From positions 983,325-1,047,324 of the forward strand of contig NZ_KZ454943.1 of the NCBI RefSeq assembly GCF_002797395.1: DNA of 64,000 nt, in the 5' to 3' direction. The first letter of the stretch is position 1. Every line of letters starts with the position of its first letter. The position numbers were made by a program, and so were the translations under genes. The stretch is from Bacillus solitudinis. GTDB lineage: Bacteria; Bacillota; Bacilli; Bacillales; Bacillaceae_D. The notes under the pieces are model-generated. The model was not told the DNA's origin. It did not search any database and worked only from the letters and a program-made list of their open reading frames with translations. Below are positions 46,155 to 57,700 of this stretch, one piece after another.

Positions 46155-47267
46155 ATGCCTTTCTCTCTGCAACCGTTCTATCGTTTTTTGCTAGTCATTG
46201 GATGTATCTTACTGGTTATTGGATTGATATTTTTTTTGTTTTCACTTGCTTATCCTTTTCTTATTGGATTTGTCCTAGCATTTCTTATTAATCCCATCGT
46301 CTCATTTCAAGAGCGTTATTTTCGTTTTAATCGGGGATTTGCAGTTCTTATATGCTTATTTCTGTTGCTCATTCTTGTTAGTGGTTTTATGACGTTTTTA
46401 ATTGCTGAAATTATTGCAGGAAGCGCTTATCTAGCTTCTGCGATTCCCATCCATCTAATCACAATGAAAGAAAGTACGGAGCATCTGTTTTTTACAAGGG
46501 TTTTTCCTTTTGTTGAGCAGCTAATGGCTCTTTTTGCCACTTTAGACGAGTCACAGCAAGATACTGTACTTTCTACTGTTAAAAGTTTTACAAATCAATT
46601 CACTGGAACGGTCAGTCAAACCATTCAATCTATTTTACATGGATTATCTCACTTTCTACTTTCACTACCAAATTTAGCAACTGTCTTCGTTTTCTCTTTG
46701 CTCTCTACTTTTTTTATTAGCAAAGATTGGAATACATTAACTGCATTATTTCGAAAACTGCTTCCTACTTCCGTAGCAACACATATTCATACTGCTCTAC
46801 TCGACATGAAACAAGCACTATTCGACTATATGAAGGGTCAGTTTCTCCTTATATCGATGACTTGCTTTATTGTGCTTGTTGGCTTCCTTTTTCTCGACAT
46901 CAAGTACCCTATTACCACTGCACTTATCATTGCTATTGTTGATTTAATTCCTTATCTTGGCACAGGCTTTATCTTTATTCCTTGGATTATTTACAGTTTT
47001 ATGAGCGCCCAAAATCATTTAGCAACAGGTATCGCCATTTTATACTGCATTGTCCTTATTCAGCGTCAATTGTTCGAACCACGCGTGCTTTCCGCTTCGC
47101 TCGGAATTGCTCCTCTCGCTATGCTCGTTGCTTTATTTGTTGGTTTTCAATTGTTTCAATTTGTTGGATTACTAATTGGACCAGCTGCACTAATCTTTCT
47201 TAGAACCATTTACCGTACGAAAGTACTGGAAGATATTTGGGCATATATTAAAAATCAAAAAAAATAA
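46155..47267 (+). CDS. ytvI: AI-2E/PerM family membrane protein YtvI
   Basis: Polytopic permease-like protein of 370 residues in the AI-2E transporter superfamily, with about eight spans and the central periplasmic/soluble helix region near 110-190. The C-terminal half carries the family-like segments DLIPYLGTGFIFIPWIIYSF and LIQRQLFEPRVLSASLGIAPLAML. Members include sporulation-associated YtvI. AAAGGAG is seven bases before the ATG at 46155; the longer open frame from 46077 has no ribosome site. It is convergent with fxsA. Confidence 0.88.
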   Translation: MPFSLQPFYRFLLVIGCILLVIGLIFFLFSLAYPFLIGFVLAFLINPIVSFQERYFRFNRGFAVLICLFLLLILVSGFMTFLIAEIIAGSAYLASAIPIHLITMKESTEHLFFTRVFPFVEQLMALFATLDESQQDTVLSTVKSFTNQFTGTVSQTIQSILHGLSHFLLSLPNLATVFVFSLLSTFFISKDWNTLTALFRKLLPTSVATHIHTALLDMKQALFDYMKGQFLLISMTCFIVLVGFLFLDIKYPITTALIIAIVDLIPYLGTGFIFIPWIIYSFMSAQNHLATGIAILYCIVLIQRQLFEPRVLSASLGIAPLAMLVALFVGFQLFQFVGLLIGPAALIFLRTIYRTKVLEDIWAYIKNQKK

Positions 47268-47285
47268 CCACTCATTTATGAGCAG

Positions 47286-47681
47286 TTACCTTCTCGACAT
47301 GATAATAAAGTTACCATTTCTAACCAACCGTTCAAAAAGCTTTAGTAAAAAGGCCTTTCCGATAGCTCTTGTTTTTGGAAAAAGCAGAAAGAAACCAATT
47401 GCATCGGTTATAAAACCTGGTGTTAGTAAAACAACACCACCTACTAATATGCAAATCCCATCTAAAAGGACACCACTTGGTATTTCTCCTTTGGTAGCCT
47501 GAAGTTGAGCTAGGCGTATTGCCTGCAAGCCTTCTTTTTTAGCTAACCAGGCACCTAATATGCCTGTTAATAAGATTATAGTGATTGTTGGCCATAAACC
47601 AATTAATTGACCAAACAAAAGCATCACAGCAATTTCTAAAGCGGGAACAATAATAATAAGTAAAAATAGTACTTTAAACAT
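47286..47681 (-). CDS. fxsA: FxsA family membrane protein
   Basis: Membrane protein of 131 residues with spans near 2-18, 26-46 and 76-98 and a basic C-terminus. The N-terminal FLLIIIVPALEIAVMLLFG and GAWLAKKEGLQAI are typical of FxsA, whose overproduction in E. coli suppresses F exclusion of phage T7. Its own role is unknown. AATGAGGAG precedes the ATG. Confidence 0.9.
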   Translation of the reverse strand: MFKVLFLLIIIVPALEIAVMLLFGQLIGLWPTITIILLTGILGAWLAKKEGLQAIRLAQLQATKGEIPSGVLLDGICILVGGVVLLTPGFITDAIGFFLLFPKTRAIGKAFLLKLFERLVRNGNFIIMSRR

Positions 47682-47705
47682 ATTAATCTCCTCATTTTAA
47701 AGTTA

Positions 47706-47786
47706 CAGTGAGCGCGACTATAAAAAGATATAAAGATATGAGCCTCTCTTCGCTCGGCTGTCGTCGCGCGGGCGCGACTATAAAAA
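47706..47786 (+). repeat. Diverged relative of the 67-bp tandem repeat
   Basis: The block from 47740, GAGCCTCTCTTCGCTCGGCT then GTCGTCGCGCGGGCGCGACT-ATAAAA, aligns with the unit of the array at 63.2-64 kb. The segment GCGCGACTATAAAA occurs at 47712 and again at 47772, so about 1.3 units are present. GTCGCG / CGCGAC forms a hairpin. It lies between fxsA and the pyk terminator. Confidence 0.7.
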
Positions 47787-47814
47787 AAGGGAGAAGGTGT
47801 ATCCTTCTCCTTTT
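47782..47814 (-). terminator. Terminator after pyk
   Basis: AAAGGAGAAGG and CCTTCTCCCTTT pair around ATACA on the minus strand and are followed by TTTT, seven bases after the pyk stop. Confidence 0.9.
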
Positions 47815-47820
47815 GGTCAA

Positions 47821-49575
47821 TTATAATACACTTGCATGGCCTCTGTAAATATGACCACGGGTACTGTCTACGGTAATTTCATCTTCATCGGTAAATAATG
47901 TTAACGCACCCTCCACACCAACGATGACTGGCTTGCCAAGACTAATTCCTACAACAGCCGCATGGGAAGTCAATCCACCTTCTTCTGTAATAACAGCTCC
48001 AGCTCTTTCAAATGCTGGAATCATATCCTTATCCGTACTATAAGTAACAAGGATGGAACCTTCTTGAACCTTCTCATTTGCCTCATCTGCATTACGAGCA
48101 GTAACTACTTTACCAGAAGCAGAGCGACGACCTATTCCTTGTCCTTTAGCAACGACTTCGCCAATGACATGGACTTTTAATAGATTTGTCGTACCAGATT
48201 CATTAACAGGAACGCCTGCTGTAATAACAACTAAATCACCTTGCATGATGTTTCCTGATTTTACAGCTGAATCCACTGTTGCTTCAAGCATTTCGTCTGT
48301 TGTATTTCCTCTTTTGCCAAGTACGGGTACAACACCCCAAACAAGATTTAACTTTCTAAACGCATGTTCACTACTAGTGACAGCAACAATCGTCGATTTC
48401 GGACGATATTTTGAAACAATTCTAGCTGTATATCCACTTTCAGTTGCAGTTAAAATTGAAGCTGCATTCAAGTTAGATGCCGTATAAGCAACAGATTGTC
48501 CAATCGCACTTGTAATTGACATATTTGCTTCCTTTACCATTTTTCTAAGAATAGCTTCATAATTTAATGCTTCTTCCGTTCTAGTTGCGATATTATTCAT
48601 CGTTTCAACAGCTTCAATTGGGTAATCCCCAGCTGCTGTTTCACCAGAAAGCATGATTGCATCGGTACCGTCAAAAATAGCGTTCGCAACGTCACTTGCT
48701 TCTGCACGAGTTGGTCGTGGATTGCGTTGCATTGAATCCAACATTTGAGTCGCTGTGATAACTGGCTTTGCAACAACATTACATTTTTTAATTAATTCTT
48801 TTTGAACTAGTGGTACTTCCTCAGCTGGAATCTCAACACCTAAATCACCACGAGCCACCATCAATCCGTCCGAAACCTCAAGGATTTCATCAATGTTGTC
48901 GACACCTTCTTGGTTTTCGATTTTTGGAATGATATCAATGTTTGTTGCATTATTTCGCTCCAATAGCTCACGAATTTCAAGAACATCAGACGCACGACGA
49001 ACAAATGATGCCGCAATAAAATCAACACCTTGTTCAATCCCAAATTTAATATCAGCCGTATCTTTTTCTGTAATTCCAGGCAGATTGACGCTGACATTAG
49101 GAACATTTACACCTTTTTTATTTTTTAACGTGCCACTATTCAATACCTTTGTTACAATTTCGTCCGAATGCACTTCGGTAACTTCTAGTCCGATTAGTCC
49201 ATCATCTAATAAAATTTTTGAACCCGGTTTAACGTCATTAATCAATCCAGGGTATGTAATTGAAATTTTCTTTTCATTTCCTACAACTTCAGTCATTGAA
49301 ATAACAAGATCTTGTCCAGCCTTTAATTCTGCTACCCCATTCTCTAATGTTTGCGTGCGAATTTCGGGTCCCTTTGTATCAAGTAAGATAGCAACCGTTT
49401 TCCCTGTTCTTTCTGAAGCTATTCGAATATTTTTAATTCGATTACCATGCTCCTCGAAATCCCCATGTGAAAAGTTTAAACGACAAACATTCATTCCGGC
49501 TTCCATTAACTTTACTAGCATGTCTACACTTTCACTTACTGGACCAATCGTACAAACTATTTTTGTTTTACGCAT
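47821..49575 (-). CDS. pyk: Pyruvate kinase with C-terminal PEP-utilising domain
   Basis: Converts phosphoenolpyruvate and ADP to pyruvate and ATP. The 584-residue product has the TIM-barrel core ([15 protein letters not shown]; metal/substrate site [21 protein letters not shown]) and, as in other bacilli, an extra C-terminal domain (about 475-584) with [17 protein letters not shown] resembling the phosphohistidine domain of PEP synthase. TAGGAGG precedes the ATG. It follows pfkA at 46 bases. Confidence 0.97.
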   Translation of the reverse strand: MRKTKIVCTIGPVSESVDMLVKLMEAGMNVCRLNFSHGDFEEHGNRIKNIRIASERTGKTVAILLDTKGPEIRTQTLENGVAELKAGQDLVISMTEVVGNEKKISITYPGLINDVKPGSKILLDDGLIGLEVTEVHSDEIVTKVLNSGTLKNKKGVNVPNVSVNLPGITEKDTADIKFGIEQGVDFIAASFVRRASDVLEIRELLERNNATNIDIIPKIENQEGVDNIDEILEVSDGLMVARGDLGVEIPAEEVPLVQKELIKKCNVVAKPVITATQMLDSMQRNPRPTRAEASDVANAIFDGTDAIMLSGETAAGDYPIEAVETMNNIATRTEEALNYEAILRKMVKEANMSITSAIGQSVAYTASNLNAASILTATESGYTARIVSKYRPKSTIVAVTSSEHAFRKLNLVWGVVPVLGKRGNTTDEMLEATVDSAVKSGNIMQGDLVVITAGVPVNESGTTNLLKVHVIGEVVAKGQGIGRRSASGKVVTARNADEANEKVQEGSILVTYSTDKDMIPAFERAGAVITEEGGLTSHAAVVGISLGKPVIVGVEGALTLFTDEDEITVDSTRGHIYRGHASVL

Positions 49576-49621
49576 AACTGCCTCCTAAATTCCCCTGTTT
49601 TTTTAAATCTGTTTTGAGTGT

Positions 49622-50599
<978 letters not shown>

Positions 50600-50743
50600 C
50601 TACTATGTATATGTAAAAGCCTCGCTTAATTTTGTCACAAATTTGTTAAAAGTAAACGGACTTTTTAAATAATCCCTGTATTATTTTGCTCTCATTTTTT
50701 AAAAATACCACTTTAACCGTTTAAACACAATACAGTTACGATC

Positions 50744-50781
50744 AAAATAAAAGTGCTTTCTTTTTTTAAAGAAAGCACTTT
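50744..50781 (-). terminator. Terminator after accA
   Basis: AAAGTGCTTTCTTT and AAAGAAAGCACTTT form a 14-bp perfect stem around TTTT on the minus strand, three bases after the accA stop. Confidence 0.9.
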
Positions 50782-50784
50782 CCC

Positions 50785-51762
50785 CTATAATAAGGCATTG
50801 GAATCGTTTACATACGTAAATTGTCCGATATTTTTAAATTTTTCATATCTTTTGTTAATGATCTGATCTTTAGGAAGTTTCCTAAGCTCATTTAGAGATA
50901 ATTCAAGCACCTCATCTATCAATGCAGATTGGCCCTTAATATCGCGATGAGCACCACCTTTAATCTCACGGATAATCTCATCGATGACCCCTAACTCTTT
51001 TAAATCGGGTGCTGTAATCTTCATTGATTCGGCAGCCTTTTGAGCTAGAGAGGCATCTTTCCAAAGTAACGCGGCGGCTCCTTCCGGTGATATAACGGAA
51101 TAGGTTGAGTTTTCTAGCATGTGAATATGATCCCCGACTCCTAAAGCAAGAGCCCCTCCACTTCCTCCTTCACCAATAACGATACAAATAATCGGTACTT
51201 CCAATCCAGCCATTTCCAGAAGGTTTCTAGCAATAGCTTCACTCTGTCCGCGTTCCTCTGCAGCTTTTCCAGGGTAAGCACCCTTTGTATCAATAAAGCA
51301 GATAACTGGACGATTAAACTTTTCAGCTTGTTTCATTAAGCGTAGCGCTTTACGATATCCTTCTGGGTGTGGCATCCCAAAATTACGATGGATATTTTCT
51401 TTAGTATCTTTTCCACGTTGATGCCCGATAACTGTGACAGGTATTCCTTTATACTTTGCAATTCCAGCGACGATCGCTGCATCATCCCCATAAAAACGAT
51501 CCCCATGCATCTCAAGGAAGTCGGTAAACAAATGCTCGATATAATCGAGTGTCGTTGGACGCTCGCTATGACGAGCAATCTGCACACGCTCCCACGGTTG
51601 GAGGTTTCCGTAAATTTCCTTTTCAAGCTGTTGTAATCGTCTTTCTAACTTGTTAATTTCATCAGAAAGATCGATTTCTTTTTCTTCTGTAAACGACTTT
51701 AATTCAGTAATTTTGTTTCGGAGCTCGACAATCGGTTTCTCAAATCCTAAATCTGTTGCCAT
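50785..51762 (-). CDS. accA: Acetyl-CoA carboxylase carboxyltransferase subunit alpha
   Basis: Alpha chain of the carboxyltransferase that transfers the biotin-bound carboxyl to acetyl-CoA to give malonyl-CoA. The 325-residue product has the N-terminal coiled segment ([19 protein letters not shown]), [43 protein letters not shown] and [29 protein letters not shown] precedes the ATG, 16 bases after the accD stop. Confidence 0.97.
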   Translation of the reverse strand: MATDLGFEKPIVELRNKITELKSFTEEKEIDLSDEINKLERRLQQLEKEIYGNLQPWERVQIARHSERPTTLDYIEHLFTDFLEMHGDRFYGDDAAIVAGIAKYKGIPVTVIGHQRGKDTKENIHRNFGMPHPEGYRKALRLMKQAEKFNRPVICFIDTKGAYPGKAAEERGQSEAIARNLLEMAGLEVPIICIVIGEGGSGGALALGVGDHIHMLENSTYSVISPEGAAALLWKDASLAQKAAESMKITAPDLKELGVIDEIIREIKGGAHRDIKGQSALIDEVLELSLNELRKLPKDQIINKRYEKFKNIGQFTYVNDSNALL

Positions 51763-51778
51763 TGTTTACACACCTCCC

Positions 51779-52627
51779 TTATGACACATGATGAATGTCT
51801 AATATTGTTGATAATGTCTCTTTCATTTCTAAACGAGAAACGACACGATCAAGTTGTCCATGCTTCAGCAAAAATTCTGCCGTTTGAAAGTCTTCTGGCA
51901 AATCTTGACGAATAGTTTGCTCAATAATTCTTCGACCTGCAAAGCCGATTAATGCCTTTGGCTCAGCGAAATTATAGTCCCCAAGTGAAGCAAAACTAGC
52001 TGAAACCCCACCTGTTGTTGGGTGAGTCATAATTGAAATAAAGAGCCCTCTATTTTGACTGAGCTTTTGAAGAGCAGCACTCGTTTTGGCCATTTGCATT
52101 AAGCTTAATACACCCTCTTGCATTCGAGCTCCACCTGAAGCAGAAAATAGTATAAATGGAGCGTTTTGTTTAATAGCACCCTCAATGGCTCTAGTAATTT
52201 TTTCTCCAACTACAGACCCCATACTTCCCATTCGAAAACGAGCGTCCATTACTGCAATTATTACAGGGAAGCCGTTAATCGTCCCTTCTCCAGTGACAAT
52301 TGCCTCATTCAGCTTTGTTTTTTTACGGTCTGCTTCTACCTTCTCTTCATATGTCGGAAAGTCTAATGGATTCTTACTAGTCATATTTTTATCAAATTCT
52401 ACAAACGTACCACTGTCAAATAAACTATCTATTCTTTCATAGGCAGTCATTCGATGGTGGTGACCACATGAATCACACACAAGTAGGTTTTTCTTTAATT
52501 CCTTTGTGTACATAATTGTCCGACATGAAGGACATTTTGACATAAGACCTTCTGGAACTTCCTGTTTCGCTCGTTCTGAAGGAATTGTTGCATATCTTTT
52601 CTTTTTCACAAAAAAATCCTTAAGCAT
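51779..52627 (-). CDS. accD: Acetyl-CoA carboxylase carboxyltransferase subunit beta
   Basis: Beta chain of 282 residues. It has the N-terminal zinc finger ([13 protein letters not shown] ... VCDSCGHH near 32-55), which in homologues also binds mRNA, and the crotonase-like core ([40 protein letters not shown]-like region). GAGGTG precedes the ATG. It is likely co-transcribed with accA and with the upstream regulator and malic enzyme. Confidence 0.97.
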   Translation of the reverse strand: MLKDFFVKKKRYATIPSERAKQEVPEGLMSKCPSCRTIMYTKELKKNLLVCDSCGHHHRMTAYERIDSLFDSGTFVEFDKNMTSKNPLDFPTYEEKVEADRKKTKLNEAIVTGEGTINGFPVIIAVMDARFRMGSMGSVVGEKITRAIEGAIKQNAPFILFSASGGARMQEGVLSLMQMAKTSAALQKLSQNRGLFISIMTHPTTGGVSASFASLGDYNFAEPKALIGFAGRRIIEQTIRQDLPEDFQTAEFLLKHGQLDRVVSRLEMKETLSTILDIHHVS

Positions 52628-52715
52628 CTCTACACCTCACTAGCTTAAGTGTCTGTTTTATATACATATGAAAACAAAAAAATTTTAGTACAACCTATTT
52701 TAACCTAAATTAAAA

Positions 52716-53375
52716 CTAAAATCGGCTATTTTCAAGATGTTTTTTCATAAACAGGACAGCTTTTTCTCGATCTCGTTGTTGAATCGCTTCAAAAATAACT
52801 TCATGTTCTTGGATAGAGAGCGCCGGGCGTCCCTCTCTCTCAAGTGATTCCTTTATAGCTACTTTATTATATTCAACAAGAGAAATCCATAAATTTAATA
52901 AAAGGCGATTTTGTGAAGCTTCAACAATTGTTTGATGGAACAAATAGTCTTCTTCAACTGGAATGTCGCCATGACTCCACTCATCTTTTGATTTTAAAAT
53001 TAACGAATAAAGTTTTTCCAGTGTCTGACTAGTCATTCGTTCACATGCTAATCTAAGAGCCTCAAGTTCTATTATTCGTCTTGTTTCTGTCAAATCCTCC
53101 CGAGCCCCGGAATCTTTTAAAAGAAATGATAAAATAATGTTTACGAGCCGGTACGAACCAACAGGCTTTATATAGGTTCCTTCTCCACGCCTAGTTTCAA
53201 TCAAATCTAGCAACTCTAACGCTCTTAAAGCTTCTCGAACAGAGGAGCGACCTACCTGAAGTCGGTCGCTTAGCTCTCGCTCTGATGGTAACTTATCTCC
53301 ACTCGTCAATTTATCAGTTTGAATAATTTGGTTAAGTTCCTTAATTATTTCAAGATATCGTTTCGATTCGGACAT
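52716..53375 (-). CDS. FadR-subfamily GntR regulator (FCD ligand domain)
   Basis: Transcription regulator of 219 residues. It has an N-terminal winged helix (SGDKLPSERELSDRLQVGRSSVREALRALE near 24-54, then RRGEGTYI) and a C-terminal all-helical FCD domain with the metal-ligand pattern (ETRRIIELEALRLA; FHQTIVEASQN; HEVIFEAIQQRD). FCD regulators commonly sense organic acids. It sits 12 bases after the malic enzyme gene and 88 bases before accD. A TGGTC-N-GACCA palindrome of the FadR-subfamily type lies just downstream of the promoter of this cluster, so autoregulation is likely. Confidence 0.9.
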   Translation of the reverse strand: MSESKRYLEIIKELNQIIQTDKLTSGDKLPSERELSDRLQVGRSSVREALRALELLDLIETRRGEGTYIKPVGSYRLVNIILSFLLKDSGAREDLTETRRIIELEALRLACERMTSQTLEKLYSLILKSKDEWSHGDIPVEEDYLFHQTIVEASQNRLLLNLWISLVEYNKVAIKESLEREGRPALSIQEHEVIFEAIQQRDREKAVLFMKKHLENSRF

Positions 53376-53387
53376 TGTTACCTTAGC

Positions 53388-54626
53388 TCAGCTCCCCTCA
53401 ATAACTGCAAGTCTGCGTGTTTTCTCCGCAATTATTTCTGGGTCAACCTTTCTCCGCGCAACACCTGTTTCCATCGCTGTTTTAGCAACTGCAGCAGCTA
53501 CTGCAGGGGCTACACGGGGATCAAACGGTGCTGGAATAACATAATCTGCACTTAACTCAGATTCTTTAACTAGGTCTGCAATCGCATAAACAGCAGCCAC
53601 TTTCATTTCTTCATTTATATTGGTTGCACGTATGTCAAGCGCTCCACGGAAAATTCCTGGGAATGCGAGAACATTATTTACTTGGTTCGGAAAATCAGAA
53701 CGACCAGTACCAATTACTTTTGCTCCTGCAGCCTTTGCCACATCCGGCATAATCTCTGGAACTGGATTTGCCATTGCAAAAATAATTGGATCCGCATTCA
53801 TATCCTCGATCATTTCTTTTGTTAAAGCACCTGCAACAGAGACCCCGATAAACACGTCGGAATCCTTAATCACCTCAGCAAGACTTCCTTCTTTCTTTTC
53901 ACTATTGGTAAATTTTGCGACTTCATCCTTGACACTATTCATTCCATAGGTACGTCCATCGAAAATAGCACCTTTTGAATCGCACATGATAATATCTCTA
54001 ACACCCATCCGCTTCATTAATTTAATAATAGCGATTCCGGCAGAGCCAGCCCCGTTTGCAACCACCTTGATATCAGAAAGCTTTTTGCCGGATAACTTTA
54101 ATGCATTTATTAGTCCAGCCAATGTGACAATTGCTGTTCCATGTTGATCATCATGGAATACCGGAATATTCATTTCCTTTTTTAATCGTTCTTCAATTTC
54201 AAAACAACTTGGCGCAGCAATATCTTCTAAATTGATACCACCGAATGTCGGTTCTAAAAGCATGACGGTCTCAACAATTTTGTCCACGTCGGTTGTACGC
54301 AGGCAAATAGGGAATGCGTCAACTCCAGCAAATGATTTAAAAAGGACTGCCTTTCCTTCCATAACAGGTAATGATGCTTCCGGGCCTATATTCCCCAACC
54401 CAAGAACTGCAGTTCCATTACTAACAACAGCGACCATATTCCCTTTCATCGTGTACTCATAGACAGTCTCAATATCTTCAAAAATTTCTTTACATGGCTC
54501 TGCCACACCTGGTGAATACGCGAGACTTAAATCACGGGCATCTTTTACAGGAACTTTTGACTTCGATTCTAACTTTCCTTGATTGACTCGATGAATATGT
54601 AAGGCTTCCTCTCTAGTTGTTGACAT
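53388..54626 (-). CDS. ytsJ: NAD(P)-dependent malic enzyme (YtsJ type)
   Basis: Decarboxylates malate to pyruvate; B. subtilis YtsJ is the main NADP-linked malic enzyme and balances NADPH. The 412-residue short-form protein has the N-terminal malic domain (LSLAYSPGVAEPCKEI, the catalytic lysine in MEGKAVLFKSFAGVDAFPI, FHDDQHGTAIVTLAGLINAL) and the Rossmann domain (VVANGAGSAGIAIIKLMKRMG). AAAGGAGAG precedes the ATG. It is the first gene of the malic enzyme-regulator-accDA cluster. Confidence 0.95.
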   Translation of the reverse strand: MSTTREEALHIHRVNQGKLESKSKVPVKDARDLSLAYSPGVAEPCKEIFEDIETVYEYTMKGNMVAVVSNGTAVLGLGNIGPEASLPVMEGKAVLFKSFAGVDAFPICLRTTDVDKIVETVMLLEPTFGGINLEDIAAPSCFEIEERLKKEMNIPVFHDDQHGTAIVTLAGLINALKLSGKKLSDIKVVANGAGSAGIAIIKLMKRMGVRDIIMCDSKGAIFDGRTYGMNSVKDEVAKFTNSEKKEGSLAEVIKDSDVFIGVSVAGALTKEMIEDMNADPIIFAMANPVPEIMPDVAKAAGAKVIGTGRSDFPNQVNNVLAFPGIFRGALDIRATNINEEMKVAAVYAIADLVKESELSADYVIPAPFDPRVAPAVAAAVAKTAMETGVARRKVDPEIIAEKTRRLAVIEGS

Positions 54627-54679
54627 CAGACACTCTCCTTTTAGTATGTTTAAATCAATTTTTCAAAAATTATCTTCAC

Positions 54680-54690
54680 TGGTCTGACCA
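54680..54690. promoter_or_regulatory. FadR-type operator in the ytsJ leader
   Basis: TGGTCTGACCA is a perfect 5-1-5 palindrome that fits the TGGT-N3-ACCA pattern of the FadR subfamily. It lies about 7-17 bases downstream of the expected transcription start, so binding should block elongation or initiation. Confidence 0.7.
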
Positions 54691-54703
54691 CTAAAACCTC
54701 TAT

Positions 54704-54732
54704 ATTATAAAATACTATTGACCTTTCGCCAA
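54704..54732 (-). promoter_or_regulatory. Sigma-A promoter of the ytsJ cluster
   Basis: TTGGCG (54727-54732) and TATAAT (54704-54709) are 17 bases apart on the minus strand. Confidence 0.8.
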
Positions 54733-54775
54733 GAGTTTCTACTTATTTTATTAATTTCATTAAGGACAAAACTTT

Positions 54776-57700
54776 TTATTTTCCTGTTTCTTTTAGAACA
54801 ACATTATGGCTACCTAAAAGCTGTTTTAACAACACAATGACTGTTGAAAGATCGTTTGCATGGATTTTTTTATCTAAACGAATCGTTTGTTTTTTCCTCT
54901 CGTAGTAAAGAATAACTGGAATATCTCCATGACTTTCTGCTAGTATCTCTTTAATTTCCATTAAGACTTCTTCGTTTTCTAGTTCAGCCGTAATTCGTAA
55001 AAATAAGGTTTGCAATAGTTGGTTACCTTTTACTAGTTCCGAAATCAACAAAGCCTTTGAAATATTAAATTGAGTTCGTTCTCTTGACACTTCAAATTTA
55101 CCTTTTATAAAGAGAATATCTCCTTTTTTAAAGCGTTCATGAACCATCCTCCAAACACCTGGAAAAATGACAGCCTCTGCTTGAGCAGTCTCGTCTCCTA
55201 ACTGTACAAAAGCCATTGGTTCTCCTTTCTTTGTTTGAATGACTCGAATATCATGAATGAGCGCCGCAATGTTAACATTGCGATTTGTCTCCATTGCCTC
55301 GACAATTGTCAGTCGATGGTGCGAATGAAGTTCGGAAGTTATTCTCTCAACAGGATGACCAGAAAGATAGACCCCTAGTACCTCCTTTTCCAACTCAAGC
55401 TTTTCTTCGATGGTTAAATGCTCTACATCTTCATACTCTGGTGTCTGAACATCCAGTGTAAATAGACCATCCGTTTCTTCTTGAAAACTTTGGACTTTTT
55501 CAGAGAATTTCAACGCAGCATCTAACGAATAGAGCAATATCGCGCGGTCTTGTCCAAAGTCATCCATTGCCCCCGCCTTAATCATACTCTCTACCACACG
55601 TTTACTAACAAATCGTGAATCTGTTCTAATGCACAGATCATATAAATCTTGAAAAGGTTTTTCCTTCTGCACGTGGTTGAGGTGCTCAACCGTTTTCATT
55701 GCGACATGATCAATTGACAACAATCCAAAACGAATCGACTTACCTTCTAAAGAAAAAAGGGCTTTTCCTTTACGAAGAGAAGGGGGTGCCACTGTTATTT
55801 TCGCTTTTTTCAGCTCTATTACATATTGCGCCACCTTTTCTTTATTATTCCAAACGCTAGAAAGAAGAGCCGTATAAAAAGCTTCTTTATAATGAGTCTT
55901 TAAATAAGCTAGTTGGTAACTAATTAAACTATAGGCCACAGCATGGCTACGGTTAAATCCATAGTTAGCAAAACGTTCAATAAAAGAAAATATTTGTTTT
56001 GCTACACTTTCTTCGTACCCTTTCGCCAGCGCCCCTTTCACAAACGCGTCTTCTTGCTTTATCAGTGCTTCTTTATTCTTTTTACTAATTGCACGTCTAA
56101 GTAGGTCTGATTCAGCTAAAGTAAATCCTGCAAGCTTTGACACGATTTGCATGATCTGTTCTTGATAGACAATGACACCATATGTTTTCTTTAAAATTCC
56201 TTCCAAATCAGGATGAGGATAAACAAGCTCTGTTTCTCCATTCTTTCGTTGAATATAGGTTGAAATAAATTCCATAGGACCTGGACGAAAAAGGGCGTTA
56301 ACCGCAACAATATCCTCAAACTCAGTTGGTTGTAATCGTCTAAGAACACTCCTCATTCCCTCTGACTCTAATTGAAAGACACCCGTCGTATCCCCTAAAC
56401 TTAATAGCTTGTAAGTCTCTACATCCGTTAATGGAATTTCTTTTAAATCAATTTGTTTACCTTCCTGCATTTTAATGGCATCAACAATTCTTTCTAATAG
56501 AGTTAGGTTACGCAGACCAAGAAAATCAAATTTCAATAATCCAATCTGTTCTAGGACGTCCATTGGTGCTTGGGTAATCGGAATACCATGTTGCCCCTTT
56601 TGTAACGCCACCGTATGAACGAGAGGTCGAGAACTAATAATGACTCCAGCTGCATGGGTCGACACGTGACGAGGGAGTCCTTCAATTTTCTTTGCTAAGT
56701 CAAACAACTTCTTTGTTTCCGGATCGCTCAACATACTCTCTAGCTTTTGACTGTTTAACCGTGCCTTTTCTAATGTCATTCCTGGCGTTGAAGGTATTTC
56801 CTTTATGACTTGTTCAATGACATAGGTATCTAATTCAATTACTTTTCCGACATCTCGAATTGAGGCTCTAGCAGCCAATGTTCCAAATGTTAAGATTTGC
56901 GCAACATGTTCAATACCGTACCGTTGTTGAACATATGAAATAACTTCATCGCGTCGATGATCAGGAAAATCAATATCAATATCTGGTAGAGATATACGCT
57001 CACTGTTTAAAAAACGCTCAAATAATAAATCATAAGAAATTGGGTCAACATCAGTAATAAAAAGAACATAAGAAACTAATGCACCAGCTGCTGAACCTCG
57101 TCCTGGTCCGGTCAATATTTTCTGACGACGTGCATAATTCATGAAGTCCCAGACAATTAAAAAATAATCGCTATAACCTAAAACGGTTATAACCTCCAAC
57201 TCATTTTCTAAGCGTCGATAAACTTCTTGACTGGCATTTTCGAACCGTTTCTTAACACCCTCTAAGCAAAGATTCCGAAGCTTGCATTCAGCTGTTTCTT
57301 CAGAAGGCAAAGGATATTTAGGTAATTTAACTTGTCCAAGCTCTAAGTGAAGCTCACATTGACTTGAGAGCTTCATTGTTTCTTGAAGAGCCTGTCTATA
57401 CTTTTCAAAGCGTTGATGCAACTGATTTTGACTCAATAAATAATAGTTATGCTCATTTCCTTTATATTCTATAGTTCGAAGAGTTTCGCCTTTTTTTATC
57501 GCTTGAATAACGTTAAAGGTTTGAAAATCAGCTTCTTCTAAAAAGTAAACTGGATTGGAAACAATAGCCTTCAATTCTAGCTTATCGGCAAGTAAAACAA
57601 GTCTGTCATTTAAGATTTCTTCCTTTTCTCCTTGACCTTGGATGTCAATGTACCAGTTTTCTTTAGATTGATGCGGGATTGATTGGCGACACCATTCTAC

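Noticed and set aside
48893-49588. 231-codon open frame on the plus strand opposite pyk
   Set aside because: Lies wholly antisense to a clear pyruvate kinase gene; composition mirrors pyk codon use and there is no ribosome site or family match.
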